Counted from the first letter of the stretch, positions 1 through 9,324 are shown. The stretch is 64,000 nt of DNA from Chloroflexi bacterium UBA6077 (GCA_002436065.1 DIXP01000098.1:16420-80419), one strand, 5' to 3'. The notes: generated by a model from the sequence alone, not told the origin. Numbers and translations are program-made.

Positions 1-26
1 GCTGAGCAACGGGTGGATCTGAGATT

Positions 27-60
27 CCCTCTCCCTCAGGGAGAGGGACAGGGTGAGGGG
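27..60 (+). repeat. Interspersed G-rich repeat, copy 1
   Basis: A 34-base unit with the internal palindrome ctctccctcagggagag followed by a gggtgagggg tail. A close copy lies at 21501-21534, and partial inverted material follows it at about 21558-21625. This copy supplies the last codons of the minus-strand mannosidase gene, giving it a low-complexity Cys/Pro/Ser tail. No transposase is associated. Confidence 0.65.
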
Positions 61-2831
61 CACGTAACGATCCTCAAGGTAACGATCTCTCCGGCTCGGA
101 GCGCCACCTTCTCGACCCCTCCTGATTCGACGCAGCCCTCATCGAGGCGGCAGCGGTGCGCTTCCAGGGCCATGCCTCTGATTCGTGCGATCGTTGGAGA
201 AGATCCCGGATTGAACAGTCTGAGGACCACTCCCTGCCCATCCTCCGCGCCCTTAAGGGCGCCGAAGACGAAGCCATCGCCCTCCAACGCCAGAATCTCT
301 GGCAGTTCCTCTCCCGAAGGACCTGCCACGAAGCCCATTCTGTAGTCCTGGGACGCTCTTAGCAGTTCGGCCTCGGAGCCGTCACCCCGTAGGCTGATAG
401 CGTATTCGAAGGTGTGGCTGCCAAGACACTGGGCATCCGGAGTGGGTATATGTGGCTCCTGCGCGCCCGGTCGGGTCGAGAGGTCCGAGCAACTCAACCA
501 GCCGACGCAGCGCAGGAGGGTGAGGGCCAGATCCACGCCACCCCTATCGTTGGGTATCGCTTCGTACTCCGGCAGCCCCCGGCCAATCAGCAGCAGCTCT
601 CCGGCAGCGACAGCGCCCGCGGTGTGGTGGGTTTTCGCTGGTGGCTCTCGCCAGCACCCGTTCCACACCGGTTCGGCCGGTCTTCGCAGGATCCCGAAGT
701 GCCCCTCGGCTAAGACGTGCCGGCCGGAGCCCGGGGCTGGGAAGATCACCCTGAACCGATGATCCTGAGCCCGGTTTAGAGCCGTGGTGCTGAACTCGAT
801 CCTGTCCACCCCAGCAATCAACCGGACTCTGGTCCGGAGCGGGCACCCTGCGGTAGAGCGGGACCGGCCCTTTCGGTCCCGCCGCAGCTTCCTCGGTAGT
901 CGGACGTCCAGTCTGATCTCAAGTTCGGCTACGACGGGGCCGCCGGCCACCAACCGAGTGCGTGCCCGGAGGGAGCGACTATCCCAGGGAACATCGCCGT
1001 CGACCGGACAGTAGCTGTACTCGTCACCCCGGTCGGCCTCATCCTCGAACCAGTGGAGACCGACCAAGCGATGGCCGGTCTTTTGATCCATTACCTCGAG
1101 TGTTCCGTTCGGGGCGACCTCGATGTGGTAGTACTCGTTCTCGATACCGTGGGTACCAACGGCACGGGCCACCCTCTGCGACAGGGAAGCTTGTCCCGCC
1201 ATCAGCCGGACCGGCAGAGCGCCGAAGCCATCCACTTCGGCGGCCACCAGCGCGGTGCGCCGGTCGTGGGGTCCTGCTACCTGGACTGGGATGTTGCCCT
1301 TTGGTGTGGTTGCCAGCAGCCTGCGCGTGCGGGCCAGCGAGACCGGCAATTCCAGTTCGGACAGCCCGATGCGGCGCCATGGAAGGGGATTGACGAGACT
1401 CCAAGCCTCCATGTTGTCTTCCCGTGGGCGCATGGAGGGTGCCTGTTCGGCAAGAGCCGTCAGCGCCTCGCGCTGGACCAGTTGGGCGATCTGCTTTGCG
1501 CTCCTGAATCGCTGCTCCATGTCGCGGTGCACCTCATCCAGGGAGCAGCCGGGCAGCGAGTCGTGGGGTTGGTTCCGCAGCAGTTCCCGCCAGGCCAGTC
1601 TCAGTTCGTCAAGTGGATACTGGTAGGCGGCTTCAGCCCCCGGAAGAGACGTAGCCCTCCCAAACTCGAAGCCCACCGCTCTGTTGCAGGCTCCAGTTTC
1701 CTTAGTGGCACCAGGGACATCCTGCCCACTGCCGGGGTGACCCCGAGTGGCCAGAGCGATTGCAACACTCGCTCGTAGCCAGGCTAGGGCTGCCAGGGTC
1801 TCCGCGATGGCCAGGGAGCGCTCGGCGGCCTCATTGGCCTGCTTCAGGTAGATGCGGGTGGAGTTGACTCCCCTCACCACGCAGGCTTCTCGTCCCCCAA
1901 CCAACTCCCCTTCCAGTCGCTGCAGGTCGGTGGGGAAGGGTCTCAACGCTTCGACGTAATCCTGGTAGGTGCCGATGTGGAAGGACGCCTCGGGGAAGCA
2001 CAACTGACAGGCCCCCAGCATCTCCGGCAGGTCTCGCTGGATCGGCTGGTGATCCACGCCGTTCCCCAGCAGCAGATTTCTGGTCCCCGATCGGTCGAGG
2101 GCGGGCCTCCACCGTCTCACGAACTCAGCGATTCGGCGGGCCGCGGTGCCGGGCCATCGGCCGGGATCATCCAGAACCCATCCTCCCTCCCTGGTCCAGC
2201 GACCCAGATCGCGAGCGCTCGCATACCCCTCCAGCAAACGGACTCCGAGGACGCGGCTGCCATCGGGGGCCTGCCACCAGAAGAGCGCCCCCAAGTCGTC
2301 GGCTTCATCGCCCAATCCTCGCCAAAAGACGAAGGAATCTATCCCGAAACCGCTGAGAATCTGGGGCATTTGAGCAATGTGACCGAATGTGTCCGGCGCG
2401 TAGCCCACAGCCATGGGGGCCACCCCGAATCGGTCACAGAGTTGGCGGCCCATCAGCAGGTTGCGAACGAGCGATTCCTGGCCAGCCAGGAACTCATCGG
2501 GCAGTACGTAAGAGGGGCCGATCGCTATGCGGCCCGAGGCGATCGTGCGTCGCAGCCTCTCCTCCTGCTGCGGACGGAGATCCAGGTAGTCTTCCAGGAT
2601 CACTGTCTGGCCATCCAGAGTGAAAACGAGGGACGGATTCTCCTCCAGGGTCTCGAGCAGGTCGTCCATCACCCGGCCCAGCTGAATCCGGAATTGCTCG
2701 AATGGGAGGTACCACTCCCTATCCCAGTGGGTATGGGGGACCAACCAGACGTTGAGTCCGGATAGGTCTGCGCTGGAGGCGATCTCTTGTAGAGCGCCGC
2801 TCTCCGCCGGTCGGTCAGCAGGTAGGACCAT
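36..2831 (-). CDS. GH38 family alpha-mannosidase
   Basis: Predicted retaining alpha-mannosidase that trims alpha-linked mannose from oligosaccharides. The 931-residue protein begins its catalytic domain with VPHTHWDREWY (about residues 31-41), the GH38 zinc-binding His/Asp motif. GYAPDTFGH near residue 143 carries the likely nucleophile Asp, and an NGVDHQP segment near 257 supplies a further His. The C-terminal half fits the beta-sandwich domains of the family. No signal peptide is seen, so it is probably cytoplasmic. The ATG lacks a clear Shine-Dalgarno sequence. The last residues (TCPSPCPSP) are encoded by an interspersed repeat, so the native stop was probably overwritten. Substrate specificity cannot be read from the sequence. 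Confidence 0.9.
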   Translation of the reverse strand: MVLPADRPAESGALQEIASSADLSGLNVWLVPHTHWDREWYLPFEQFRIQLGRVMDDLLETLEENPSLVFTLDGQTVILEDYLDLRPQQEERLRRTIASGRIAIGPSYVLPDEFLAGQESLVRNLLMGRQLCDRFGVAPMAVGYAPDTFGHIAQMPQILSGFGIDSFVFWRGLGDEADDLGALFWWQAPDGSRVLGVRLLEGYASARDLGRWTREGGWVLDDPGRWPGTAARRIAEFVRRWRPALDRSGTRNLLLGNGVDHQPIQRDLPEMLGACQLCFPEASFHIGTYQDYVEALRPFPTDLQRLEGELVGGREACVVRGVNSTRIYLKQANEAAERSLAIAETLAALAWLRASVAIALATRGHPGSGQDVPGATKETGACNRAVGFEFGRATSLPGAEAAYQYPLDELRLAWRELLRNQPHDSLPGCSLDEVHRDMEQRFRSAKQIAQLVQREALTALAEQAPSMRPREDNMEAWSLVNPLPWRRIGLSELELPVSLARTRRLLATTPKGNIPVQVAGPHDRRTALVAAEVDGFGALPVRLMAGQASLSQRVARAVGTHGIENEYYHIEVAPNGTLEVMDQKTGHRLVGLHWFEDEADRGDEYSYCPVDGDVPWDSRSLRARTRLVAGGPVVAELEIRLDVRLPRKLRRDRKGRSRSTAGCPLRTRVRLIAGVDRIEFSTTALNRAQDHRFRVIFPAPGSGRHVLAEGHFGILRRPAEPVWNGCWREPPAKTHHTAGAVAAGELLLIGRGLPEYEAIPNDRGGVDLALTLLRCVGWLSCSDLSTRPGAQEPHIPTPDAQCLGSHTFEYAISLRGDGSEAELLRASQDYRMGFVAGPSGEELPEILALEGDGFVFGALKGAEDGQGVVLRLFNPGSSPTIARIRGMALEAHRCRLDEGCVESGGVEKVALRAGEIVTLRIVTCPSPCPSP

Positions 2832-2883
2832 GTGAGGTAGGTAGCAAGGCAGCTAAAGATAGGAAGTAAGCAGATAATAACGC

Positions 2884-2912
2884 TACATATAGGAAAAGGC
2901 AAGAATGATCAA
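2884..2912 (-). promoter_or_regulatory. Candidate sigma70 promoter of the GH38 gene
   Basis: Read on the minus strand: TTGATC, 17 bases, TATGTA. It places the transcript start about 45 bases upstream of the mannosidase ATG, in the only AT-rich part of the gap. Confidence 0.45.
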
Positions 2913-2938
2913 ATGGCGAGCGGTGGGGTGATTCGCCA

Positions 2939-2985
2939 AGGGGCCTGGAGTGACGCCGCGCTTGCTTGCGTCACTCCAGGCCCCT
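2939..2985. repeat. Long perfect hairpin between M16 and GH38 genes
   Basis: Two 18-base arms (aggggcctggagtgacgc and its exact complement) separated by 11 bases. It lies downstream of the M16 gene and upstream of the mannosidase promoter. There is no T-tract on either side, so it could be a factor-dependent terminator, an mRNA-stabilising structure or a REP-like repeat unit. Confidence 0.6.
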
Positions 2986-3034
2986 ACAACACCCTGCCCA
3001 TTCAAGGGAAGTTGGCATGCCGTCTGGCGGGAGA

Positions 3035-4300
3035 CTACATCTTCAGCAGGTTGGCGAAGCGTCCTTCGCTTCGATAGGGGCCCACGACGGCCAGGTTCAG
3101 TCTCTCAGTCGTGAAGAGGCTGCGCGCGACCCGACTGATGTCATCTCGGGTGATGGAATCGATGATAGTGACTGCCTCATCCACCGACATGATCCTGCCG
3201 CGCAGCAACTCCTGTGCACCAGTCCAGGAGGATACACGAGCGGTATCTTCCAGCCTCAGGAGCAGCCGTCCCTTCATTGACTCCTTGCCGCGGGTAAGCT
3301 CCTCCTCAGGTACATCGTCGTGGAGCCGCGCTAACTCTGACAGGATGGCCTGTATCGTCGGGTTGACCTTCTTCGGGTCGACTCCGGCGAAGACGACGTG
3401 GGAGCCTGTGTCGCGGAAGTGGTTCACGTAGGAGTGCACGTCGTAGGCTAGTCCCAGCCGCTCGCGAATCTGGAGGAAGAGTCTGGAACACATACCCTCC
3501 CCCAGAAGGGTGTTCAGGACGTCCTGGGCGTAGCGGTCGGGGTGATCCGACGCGAGGCCGTGCACCGCCAGGCAGAGGTTGGTCTGCTCCGTCCGCTTGG
3601 ACTTCAGACCCACACGTGGGCCGGACGCTGCATCGACTGCTGGATACCATCTGACGGTGGGTGTGGGCGCCCAGTTGCCAAAGAAGCGGTCAGCCGCTCC
3701 CTCCACCTGTTCCGGTGTGACCAAGCCGGCCACTGCCACCACCGCGTTGCCCGGCCCGTAGTGCTGGGACACGAAGGCCAGAATGTCCTCGCGCGACATG
3801 GCTGTCACCGATTCTCTGGTGCCCGCGGTATCCCTGCCAAGCGCCTGATCGGGCCACATCAGCTCGTCGATCATCAGGGTTGCCAGGTCGGGAGGGCTGT
3901 CGTAGGTCATGCTCAGCTCCTCCATTATGACGGTCCTTTCCTTTTCTATGTCAGCAGGATCGAACCTGGAATGGAGGATGTTATCGGAGAGGACGTCCAT
4001 GGCCAGGTCGAAGTGTTGGGCCGGGACCTTGCACCAGTAGACAGTCAACTCCTTGTCCGTGGCAGCATTCAGGATGCCCCCAACGCCCTCTATCGCTTCT
4101 GAGATTTCTTTTGGGGTCGGGCGCTGGCTGGTCCCCTTGAACAGCATGTGCTCCGCGAAGTGGGAGATGCCGGCCACCTCGTCTGGCTCGTACCGAGAGC
4201 CGGCGCCGACGAAGATTGAGATGCTGACGGACCTGGTATGCGGCATTGGGGTGGTGACTACTCGAAGGCCATGCTCAAGTACGGACCGATGATGCTCCAA
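3035..4300 (-). CDS. M16 family zinc metalloprotease (processing-peptidase type)
   Basis: 421 residues, the usual length of the short bacterial M16B proteases related to mitochondrial processing peptidase. The inverted zinc motif HFAEH is at residues 47-51 (His47, Glu50, His51), followed by the distal Glu region EKERTVIMEELSM. A second M16 fold half, with the LNTLLGEGMCSRLF and RERLGLAYDVHSY motifs, is present. Start is TTG at 4300, with AGGAG seven bases upstream and a well-formed promoter further up. It probably degrades or trims peptides; no partner gene is adjacent. Confidence 0.92.
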   Translation of the reverse strand: MEHHRSVLEHGLRVVTTPMPHTRSVSISIFVGAGSRYEPDEVAGISHFAEHMLFKGTSQRPTPKEISEAIEGVGGILNAATDKELTVYWCKVPAQHFDLAMDVLSDNILHSRFDPADIEKERTVIMEELSMTYDSPPDLATLMIDELMWPDQALGRDTAGTRESVTAMSREDILAFVSQHYGPGNAVVAVAGLVTPEQVEGAADRFFGNWAPTPTVRWYPAVDAASGPRVGLKSKRTEQTNLCLAVHGLASDHPDRYAQDVLNTLLGEGMCSRLFLQIRERLGLAYDVHSYVNHFRDTGSHVVFAGVDPKKVNPTIQAILSELARLHDDVPEEELTRGKESMKGRLLLRLEDTARVSSWTGAQELLRGRIMSVDEAVTIIDSITRDDISRVARSLFTTERLNLAVVGPYRSEGRFANLLKM

Positions 4301-4335
4301 AGGATGCTCCTCTTACTTCTACTTGCCGCTAAACA

Positions 4336-4364
4336 AGCTTACAGGCACGCAAGAATCGTGTCAA
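4336..4364 (-). promoter_or_regulatory. Promoter of the M16 protease gene
   Basis: Minus strand TTGACA, 17 bases, TAAGCT. The -35 box is perfect and the spacing optimal. The start point would lie about 30 bases before the TTG codon. Confidence 0.6.
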
Positions 4365-4409
4365 ACTGGAGGAAGGAGCGACAAATCGGTACTATCCATG
4401 ACGAATTGC

Positions 4410-4438
4410 TTGCGTGGTTCTTCTATTTCTGATATGGT
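4410..4438 (+). promoter_or_regulatory. Candidate promoter of the zinc-ribbon gene
   Basis: TTGCGT, 17 bases, TATGGT, divergent from the M16 promoter. It would give a leader of about 130 bases before the GTG start. No terminator or riboswitch-like structure is evident in that leader. Confidence 0.4.
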
Positions 4439-4573
4439 GGCCCCGGCGCAAGTTTAGGCTAACGCGACCCGGCGGCCCTTAGTCCTGGTTCCTCGGCAAG
4501 GCAACCCGCGTGCGGATCTAGCAGAGACTAAACTGTGACCATACTTCTCTACAGGTGAAGGGGGTCAGAGAAC

Positions 4574-4867
4574 GTGAGCTTTGCAGACAAGACCCTGCGA
4601 TGTCGTGATTGCGGGCAGGAGTTCGTGTTCACCGTCGGCGAGCAGGAGTTCTTCGCTGAGAAGGGGCTCGTGAACGAGCCGCAGCGATGCCCTCCCTGCC
4701 GTTCCGCCCGACGTCGCGAGCGCGCGGGGCGCGATACCCGTGAGATGCACACGGTTATCTGCGCACAGTGCGGTGGTGAGGCCACTGTGCCTTTCCTGCC
4801 GAGGAACGATCGGCCGGTGTACTGCAGCAGTTGTTTCGATCAGATCAGGGATTCCTCGAGGCAGTAG
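4574..4867 (+). CDS. Small double zinc-ribbon protein (zf-trcl type)
   Basis: 97 residues with two Cys clusters. The N-terminal one is CRDCGQEFVFTVGEQEF followed by RCPPCR, the signature of the zf-trcl probable zinc-ribbon domain. The second is CAQCG with CSSC near the C-terminus. Start is GTG at 4574, downstream of a purine-rich stretch (ggtgaaggggg). The gene is monocistronic, since a strong terminator follows. The function of the family is unknown; nucleic-acid or protein binding is plausible but inferred. Confidence 0.8.
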   Translation: MSFADKTLRCRDCGQEFVFTVGEQEFFAEKGLVNEPQRCPPCRSARRRERAGRDTREMHTVICAQCGGEATVPFLPRNDRPVYCSSCFDQIRDSSRQ

Positions 4868-4900
4868 TTATCAACTGTTCCTCTTGCGAGCGTCCCTCCG

Positions 4901-4936
4901 GAAGGCCGCCTACTACGGGCGGCCTTCTCTTTTTGG
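4901..4936 (+). terminator. Rho-independent terminator after the zinc-ribbon gene
   Basis: Ten-base perfect stem gaaggccgcc / ggcggccttc with a seven-base loop, followed by tctttttgg. It separates the zinc-ribbon gene from the DUF72 gene. Confidence 0.85.
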
Positions 4937-5008
4937 CTCCTGCCCGATTGCATCTGTGAGCCCCGGCTGCTAACCTGCGATTGCAGGCGAGCCCAAGGAG
5001 AATTCACC

Positions 5009-5890
5009 ATGATCCATATCGGCACGAGCGGCTGGTCGTACCCGACGAGCGAAGGGCGGTGGGAAGGGGTCTTCTATCCTAAGGGGAAGAAGATCGACCA
5101 CCTCGAGTTCCTCTCGCGATTCTTCGACACGGTGGAGGTGAACAGCTCCTTCTACCGACCGGTCCTTCCTAACGTAGCTCGCAACTGGGTGGAGAAGACG
5201 CCCCCGGCTTTCCGCTTCACCGCCAAGCTGTACCAGAAGTTCACCCACCCCAAGATGTTCGAGGATGCCACCGGGAAGGCTGCGGAGGTCGTCGCCGAGG
5301 ACGTGGAGCGGTTTCAAGAGGGACTTGAACCCATCGCGGAGTCCGGCAAGCTGGGATGCCTCCTGGCGCAGTTCCCTCCCAGCTTCAAGCACGACGAGGA
5401 GTCGCTTACCTACCTGGAGGACCTGCTCCGCCAGTTCGCTCGCTACCCCCTGGCCGTGGAGCTGCGCCACCGAAGCTGGACCGACAACCCGGACAGCTTC
5501 CGCCTGCTGGAGTCCCATGGCGTTGCCTGGTGCATGATCGACGAGCCGAAGTTCCGCACCTCCATCGGCGACGTGCCCCTTACCAGCAAGGTGGGCTACT
5601 TCCGCTTTCACGGCCGTAACGCCATGGAATGGTGGAAGGGCGACAGGGAGAGTCGATACAACTACCTGTATTCCCCCCAGGAGGTGTCCGCTCTCGCCGA
5701 GGATGTGAAGGAGGTCGCCGAGCACACCCAGGATGTCTACGCCTTCTACAACAACCACTTCGGTGCTAAGGCGGTTGTGAACGCCCTGCAGATGAAGCTG
5801 CAGTTCGGCCAGAAGCCCTCCGAGCCGCTTCCCGAGCCGCTGCTGGAGCGGTATCCCGAGCTGAAGGAGGCACTCGAGAAGGGCCGTTGA
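5009..5890 (+). CDS. DUF72 (YecE-like) TIM-barrel protein
   Basis: 293 residues covering the whole DUF72 fold. It starts with IHIGTSGWSYP and has the conserved VNSSFYRP, PPAFRFTAKLYQKFTH, LAVELRHRSW and YAFYNNHFGAKAVVNAL segments. The start ATG follows AAGGAG closely. The family has a TIM-barrel structure and no firmly established reaction. The stop codon overlaps the TTG start of the MFS gene by four bases, so the two are translationally coupled and probably co-transcribed. Confidence 0.92.
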   Translation: MIHIGTSGWSYPTSEGRWEGVFYPKGKKIDHLEFLSRFFDTVEVNSSFYRPVLPNVARNWVEKTPPAFRFTAKLYQKFTHPKMFEDATGKAAEVVAEDVERFQEGLEPIAESGKLGCLLAQFPPSFKHDEESLTYLEDLLRQFARYPLAVELRHRSWTDNPDSFRLLESHGVAWCMIDEPKFRTSIGDVPLTSKVGYFRFHGRNAMEWWKGDRESRYNYLYSPQEVSALAEDVKEVAEHTQDVYAFYNNHFGAKAVVNALQMKLQFGQKPSEPLPEPLLERYPELKEALEKGR

Positions 5891-7179
5891 GTCAATCCAC
5901 TGCAACAGGTGACCTACCCTCGCTGCGGCTAAGGCTGCTGCGGCTCGCGATCACCTCGGTCGTGTTCTTCGCCTTCCCGCTTACCTTCTTCCACCGCATG
6001 GGTATGGCCGTCATAGCGGGTGACCTGGAGGGCGCCTTCACTCTCTCGGCGAGTGCGCTCGGTCTCCTGGGCGCGGCCTACTTCTACCCCTACGCGCTCA
6101 TGCAGATCCCCGTAGGTGTGATGGTCGACACCATCGGGGCGCGTAGGGTGCTGACGGTCGGATTCGGGGTGGCCAGCGTGGGGGCGCTGCTCTTCGCCCT
6201 AGCCTTCAGCTTCGAGCAGGCTCTTGCGGGGCGGCTGCTGATCGGGTTGGGATCGGCTGCCGTTTTCCTCACGGCCCAGAGGATCTTCATCAACTGGTAT
6301 CCACCCCGGCAGTTTGCCCTGATGGGTGGCCTGCTGAACACGGCCGGCAACTTCGGCGGCCTGATGGCCGCGATGCCGCTGGCGATGGCGGCCACCGCGT
6401 TTGGATGGCGGGAGGTCTTCCTGGGGGTCGCCGCGAGCATGATCGCCGTCACCCTGTTCGGCCTGCTGGTCTTGCGTGACCGCCCGCCAGAAGGGTGGCA
6501 GCGCAAGGGCAGGCATCAAACCGCTCCGCAGCCCTCTCTGCGGGAGACCCTGGCTCTGGTAGTCAAGGCGCGGCAAGCCTGGCTGATCGCGGCGGGCCTG
6601 CTCCCGATCTTTGGGACACGCTTCGCCATCAACGGACTGTGGGGCGGGCCCTTCCTTACCGATGTGTACGGGTTGGATCCTGCCCAGGTCGGCGCGATCC
6701 TGATGTCCATGACTCTGGCTGCTGCCCTGGGAGGACCCGTTGTAGGCTATCTCTCGGATCGGGTCGTGCGCTCTCGCAAGCGTTTGGTCGTGGCTGGATC
6801 GCTCGGCTTTACTCTTTGTCTGGTCCCCATGGTGGTGGCAACGGACGCAATACCTCTGCCTGGACTGTACCTGCTGATGATTGCCCTCGGTCTTCTCTTC
6901 AGCATCTGGCTACCCGCCTTCGCACAAACCAAGGACCTGTACCCTGCTGCGCTGGCGACCACGGTGCTGTCCGTGGTCAACTTCGCCGCCACCCTCGGAG
7001 GGGCCCTCTATCAGCAGCTTCTGGGGGTGATCATCGGTCTCTTCGAGAAGACCGCCTCGGGCTACCCGCCCGACGCCTACAGGGCCGCCTTCGGCTTCTG
7101 CCTCGCCACGACCGCTATCTCTACGGCGCTGATGGCCCTGTCCAGGGAAAAGCCGGGCGATTCCCGAGGCTTAAGTTAA
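5887..7179 (+). CDS. Major facilitator superfamily transporter
   Basis: 430-residue membrane protein with about 12 hydrophobic segments. The MFS loop motif is PVGVMVDTIGARRVLTVGF after helix 2, and a repeated version (GYLSDRVVRSRKRLVV) follows helix 8. The TTG start overlaps the DUF72 stop as TTGA. The sequence looks like an organic-anion or metabolite symporter of the MFS_1 group, but the substrate cannot be assigned. A central cytoplasmic loop around residues 195-215 is basic, as usual. Confidence 0.85.
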   Translation: MSQSTATGDLPSLRLRLLRLAITSVVFFAFPLTFFHRMGMAVIAGDLEGAFTLSASALGLLGAAYFYPYALMQIPVGVMVDTIGARRVLTVGFGVASVGALLFALAFSFEQALAGRLLIGLGSAAVFLTAQRIFINWYPPRQFALMGGLLNTAGNFGGLMAAMPLAMAATAFGWREVFLGVAASMIAVTLFGLLVLRDRPPEGWQRKGRHQTAPQPSLRETLALVVKARQAWLIAAGLLPIFGTRFAINGLWGGPFLTDVYGLDPAQVGAILMSMTLAAALGGPVVGYLSDRVVRSRKRLVVAGSLGFTLCLVPMVVATDAIPLPGLYLLMIALGLLFSIWLPAFAQTKDLYPAALATTVLSVVNFAATLGGALYQQLLGVIIGLFEKTASGYPPDAYRAAFGFCLATTAISTALMALSREKPGDSRGLS

Positions 7180-7249
7180 TTCCTCGCTTACATCATCTTT
7201 CATCTGCTGCCCCTGGCGTCTCTGCTATCGAAATCGGCGGTAGGTCGGG

Positions 7250-7255
7250 TATAAT
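7250..7255 (+). promoter_or_regulatory. Candidate -10 element for dnaX
   Basis: A perfect TATAAT 37 bases before the dnaX ATG; no convincing -35 box at 16-18 bases. The stretch between it and the gene (about 7257-7289) consists of repeated gctga motifs also seen near 40855 and 61690. No Shine-Dalgarno sequence is visible before dnaX. Confidence 0.4.
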
Positions 7256-7292
7256 CAGCCTGAATGCTGAACGCTGAAGGCTGATAGCTATC

Positions 7293-8969
7293 ATGCCCCA
7301 GAAAGACGCCCGTTCCCTCTACCACCGGTGGCGCTCCCAGAGCTTCTCTGAGGTCATTGCGCAGGACCACGTCACCCGGACGCTGCGGAACGCCATCGCC
7401 ACCGGCAGGGTCGTCCACGCCTATCTCTTCTGCGGGCCTCGCGGAACAGGCAAGACGAGCACCGCCAGGATCCTGGCGAAGGCGGTCAACTGCTTGGACC
7501 CGCGGGATGGGGAGCCCTGCAACGAGTGTGCCTCCTGCACTGCCGTCACCGAGGGCCGAGCCATCGACCTGATCGAGATCGACGCCGCCTCCAACCGGGG
7601 GATCGACGACGCCAGGGAGCTTCGCGAGAAGATCAAGTTCGCCCCAGGCGAGGCACGGTACAAAGTTTACATAATCGACGAGGCTCACATGCTCACCTCG
7701 GAGGCCTCCAACGCCCTCCTGAAGACGCTGGAGGAGCCCCCCGAGCATGCCATCATCATCCTCGCCACCACCGAGTCCCACAAGATCCTCGCCACCATCT
7801 CCTCACGCTGCCAGAGGTTCGATTTCCGCCGCATACCGGTCGAGTCCATCGTGGAGCAGCTTCAAATGATCTGCGACGCCGAGTCCCTCAGGGTAGAGCC
7901 GGCCGTTCTGGAGAGGGTGGCTCGGATGGCCCGGGGAAGTCTGCGGGACGCCGAGAGCCTCCTGGACCAGTTGGTAGCCTACTGTGGGGAGGAGGTTGGC
8001 CTCTCCGCCGCTCGGGAGATCCTGGGGCTTACCGGTGAGGAGTCGGTTCCCGAGTTCGCCGAGGCGCTCCGTCGCCGCGACCTCGCACGGGGTTTCCTGC
8101 TGATCGATGGCGCCTCCTCCACTGGGTCTGACCTGCGCCATCTCTCTCGGGAGTTGGTGGACTACCTGCGGGCCCTGATGGTGAGCAAGAGCGGAGCTGA
8201 TACCAGCCTGCTCCAAGGATACCGGGCTGAGGAGTTGGCTCGCTTGAGGGCGGAGGGGGAGGGCTGGAGCTATCGATCGCTGCTTAATGCCCTGCGCGTC
8301 TTCGCCGACCTGGAAGGGCGGCTTAGGCAGGAAGCTTTCAACCAACTGCATCTGGAAATGGCCTTCATGGAGGCCATCCTCCAGCGTGACGAACCGGCGG
8401 AACCGACGGAGGTGCGCCGGATCTCCGAGGATAGGCCGACCTTGGCCAGCCAGCCAGCCTCGCTGGAGGTCCAGCCTCCAGTACGACAGGCTGTCGAGAG
8501 ATCTCCAGAGGTTCTCAGCCCAGCTCCGGTTGATGTCTCTCAACCAACCATCCAGCGGGAACCGTCCAGCTCACGAGAAGAGTCTGCTCTCGATGCCGCT
8601 CCCGAGTCGCCTCGCGGCTACCCGCCCCTGGACTTGGACAGCGTTAAGAGGGAGTGGCCACGCATCCTGGTCGGCTTCACCAAAACCGGGATCGGCATAG
8701 CCGTGGCCAGGTGCAGGCCATTACGGGTCGTTGATGATACACTTGTGCTAGGCTTTGAAAGCACCGGATCCAGGCACGTCCTCGAGCGGCCCACCGTCAA
8801 GAAGAGCATTGAGGACGGCGTTGGCGGCGTCTTCGGCAAACGGATCACGGTCCGGTTTGAGTATGGGGTGAGACCGGGTGACAATGCTCCGCCGCGGCGA
8901 GATCCGGTGGTCGAGGCGGCGGTACGGGATTTCGGCTTCAGGGTTAGCCGCGAAGAGACGATCTCCTAG
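7293..8969 (+). CDS. dnaX: DNA polymerase III subunit gamma/tau
   Basis: Clamp-loader ATPase of the replicative polymerase. 558 residues. Walker A is GPRGTGKTSTAR (about residues 47-58), followed by the zinc module spread over CLDPRDGEPCNECASC, Walker B YIIDEAHML, and the SRC motif SSRCQRFDF. Domain III ends near residue 370. A low-complexity linker and a C-terminal basic domain (about 440-558) form the tau-specific part. No A-rich slippery heptamer was noticed, so a frameshifted gamma form is not predicted. It heads the conserved dnaX-ybaB-recR set. Confidence 0.96.
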   Translation: MPQKDARSLYHRWRSQSFSEVIAQDHVTRTLRNAIATGRVVHAYLFCGPRGTGKTSTARILAKAVNCLDPRDGEPCNECASCTAVTEGRAIDLIEIDAASNRGIDDARELREKIKFAPGEARYKVYIIDEAHMLTSEASNALLKTLEEPPEHAIIILATTESHKILATISSRCQRFDFRRIPVESIVEQLQMICDAESLRVEPAVLERVARMARGSLRDAESLLDQLVAYCGEEVGLSAAREILGLTGEESVPEFAEALRRRDLARGFLLIDGASSTGSDLRHLSRELVDYLRALMVSKSGADTSLLQGYRAEELARLRAEGEGWSYRSLLNALRVFADLEGRLRQEAFNQLHLEMAFMEAILQRDEPAEPTEVRRISEDRPTLASQPASLEVQPPVRQAVERSPEVLSPAPVDVSQPTIQREPSSSREESALDAAPESPRGYPPLDLDSVKREWPRILVGFTKTGIGIAVARCRPLRVVDDTLVLGFESTGSRHVLERPTVKKSIEDGVGGVFGKRITVRFEYGVRPGDNAPPRRDPVVEAAVRDFGFRVSREETIS

Positions 8970-8994
8970 TAATTCGGGAAGAGGGCGAGGATAG

Positions 8995-9294
8995 ATGCAG
9001 AATCTAAAAATGCTTCAACAGATGCAGGAGCGGCTGCGTAAGGCTCAAGAGGAGTTGGGCAACGAGGTCGTGGAGGGCACGGCCGGTGGCGGCGCGGTCA
9101 AGATCGTCATGACCGGCCATCAGAAGGTCCAGTCTGTGACCATCGACCCTGAGGTCGTGGATCCACAGGACGTGGAGATGCTCCAGGACCTGGTAACCGC
9201 GGCCATCAACGAAGCGGTTGGCAAGTCCCACGAGTTGGCTGGCAAGAGGCTAGGCGCCCTCACTGGTGGGATGAAGATACCGGGTCTGATGTAA
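8995..9294 (+). CDS. YbaB/EbfC family nucleoid-associated protein
   Basis: 99 residues, the usual length. The sequence MQNLKMLQQMQERLRKAQEE opens the typical N-terminal helix, and the conserved VKIVMTGHQKVQSVTIDPEV and ITAAINEA-like segments follow. The family forms dimers that bind DNA and is almost always encoded between dnaX and recR, as here. Gaps of 25 and 30 bases to the neighbours indicate one operon. A purine-rich site (gaagagggcgagg) precedes the ATG. Confidence 0.93.
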   Translation: MQNLKMLQQMQERLRKAQEELGNEVVEGTAGGGAVKIVMTGHQKVQSVTIDPEVVDPQDVEMLQDLVTAAINEAVGKSHELAGKRLGALTGGMKIPGLM

Positions 9295-9324
9295 GGGTCC
9301 AGGTCTAAGGTAGAGGTCCAGGGA

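Noticed and set aside
4970..5905. 311-codon minus-strand open frame opposite the DUF72 gene
   Set aside because: Antisense to a complete conserved protein; Leu/Val/Gly-rich shadow without motif support.
7293..8969. Programmed frameshift site in dnaX
   Set aside because: No A-rich slippery heptamer with a downstream stem was seen; the gene appears to encode a single long product.
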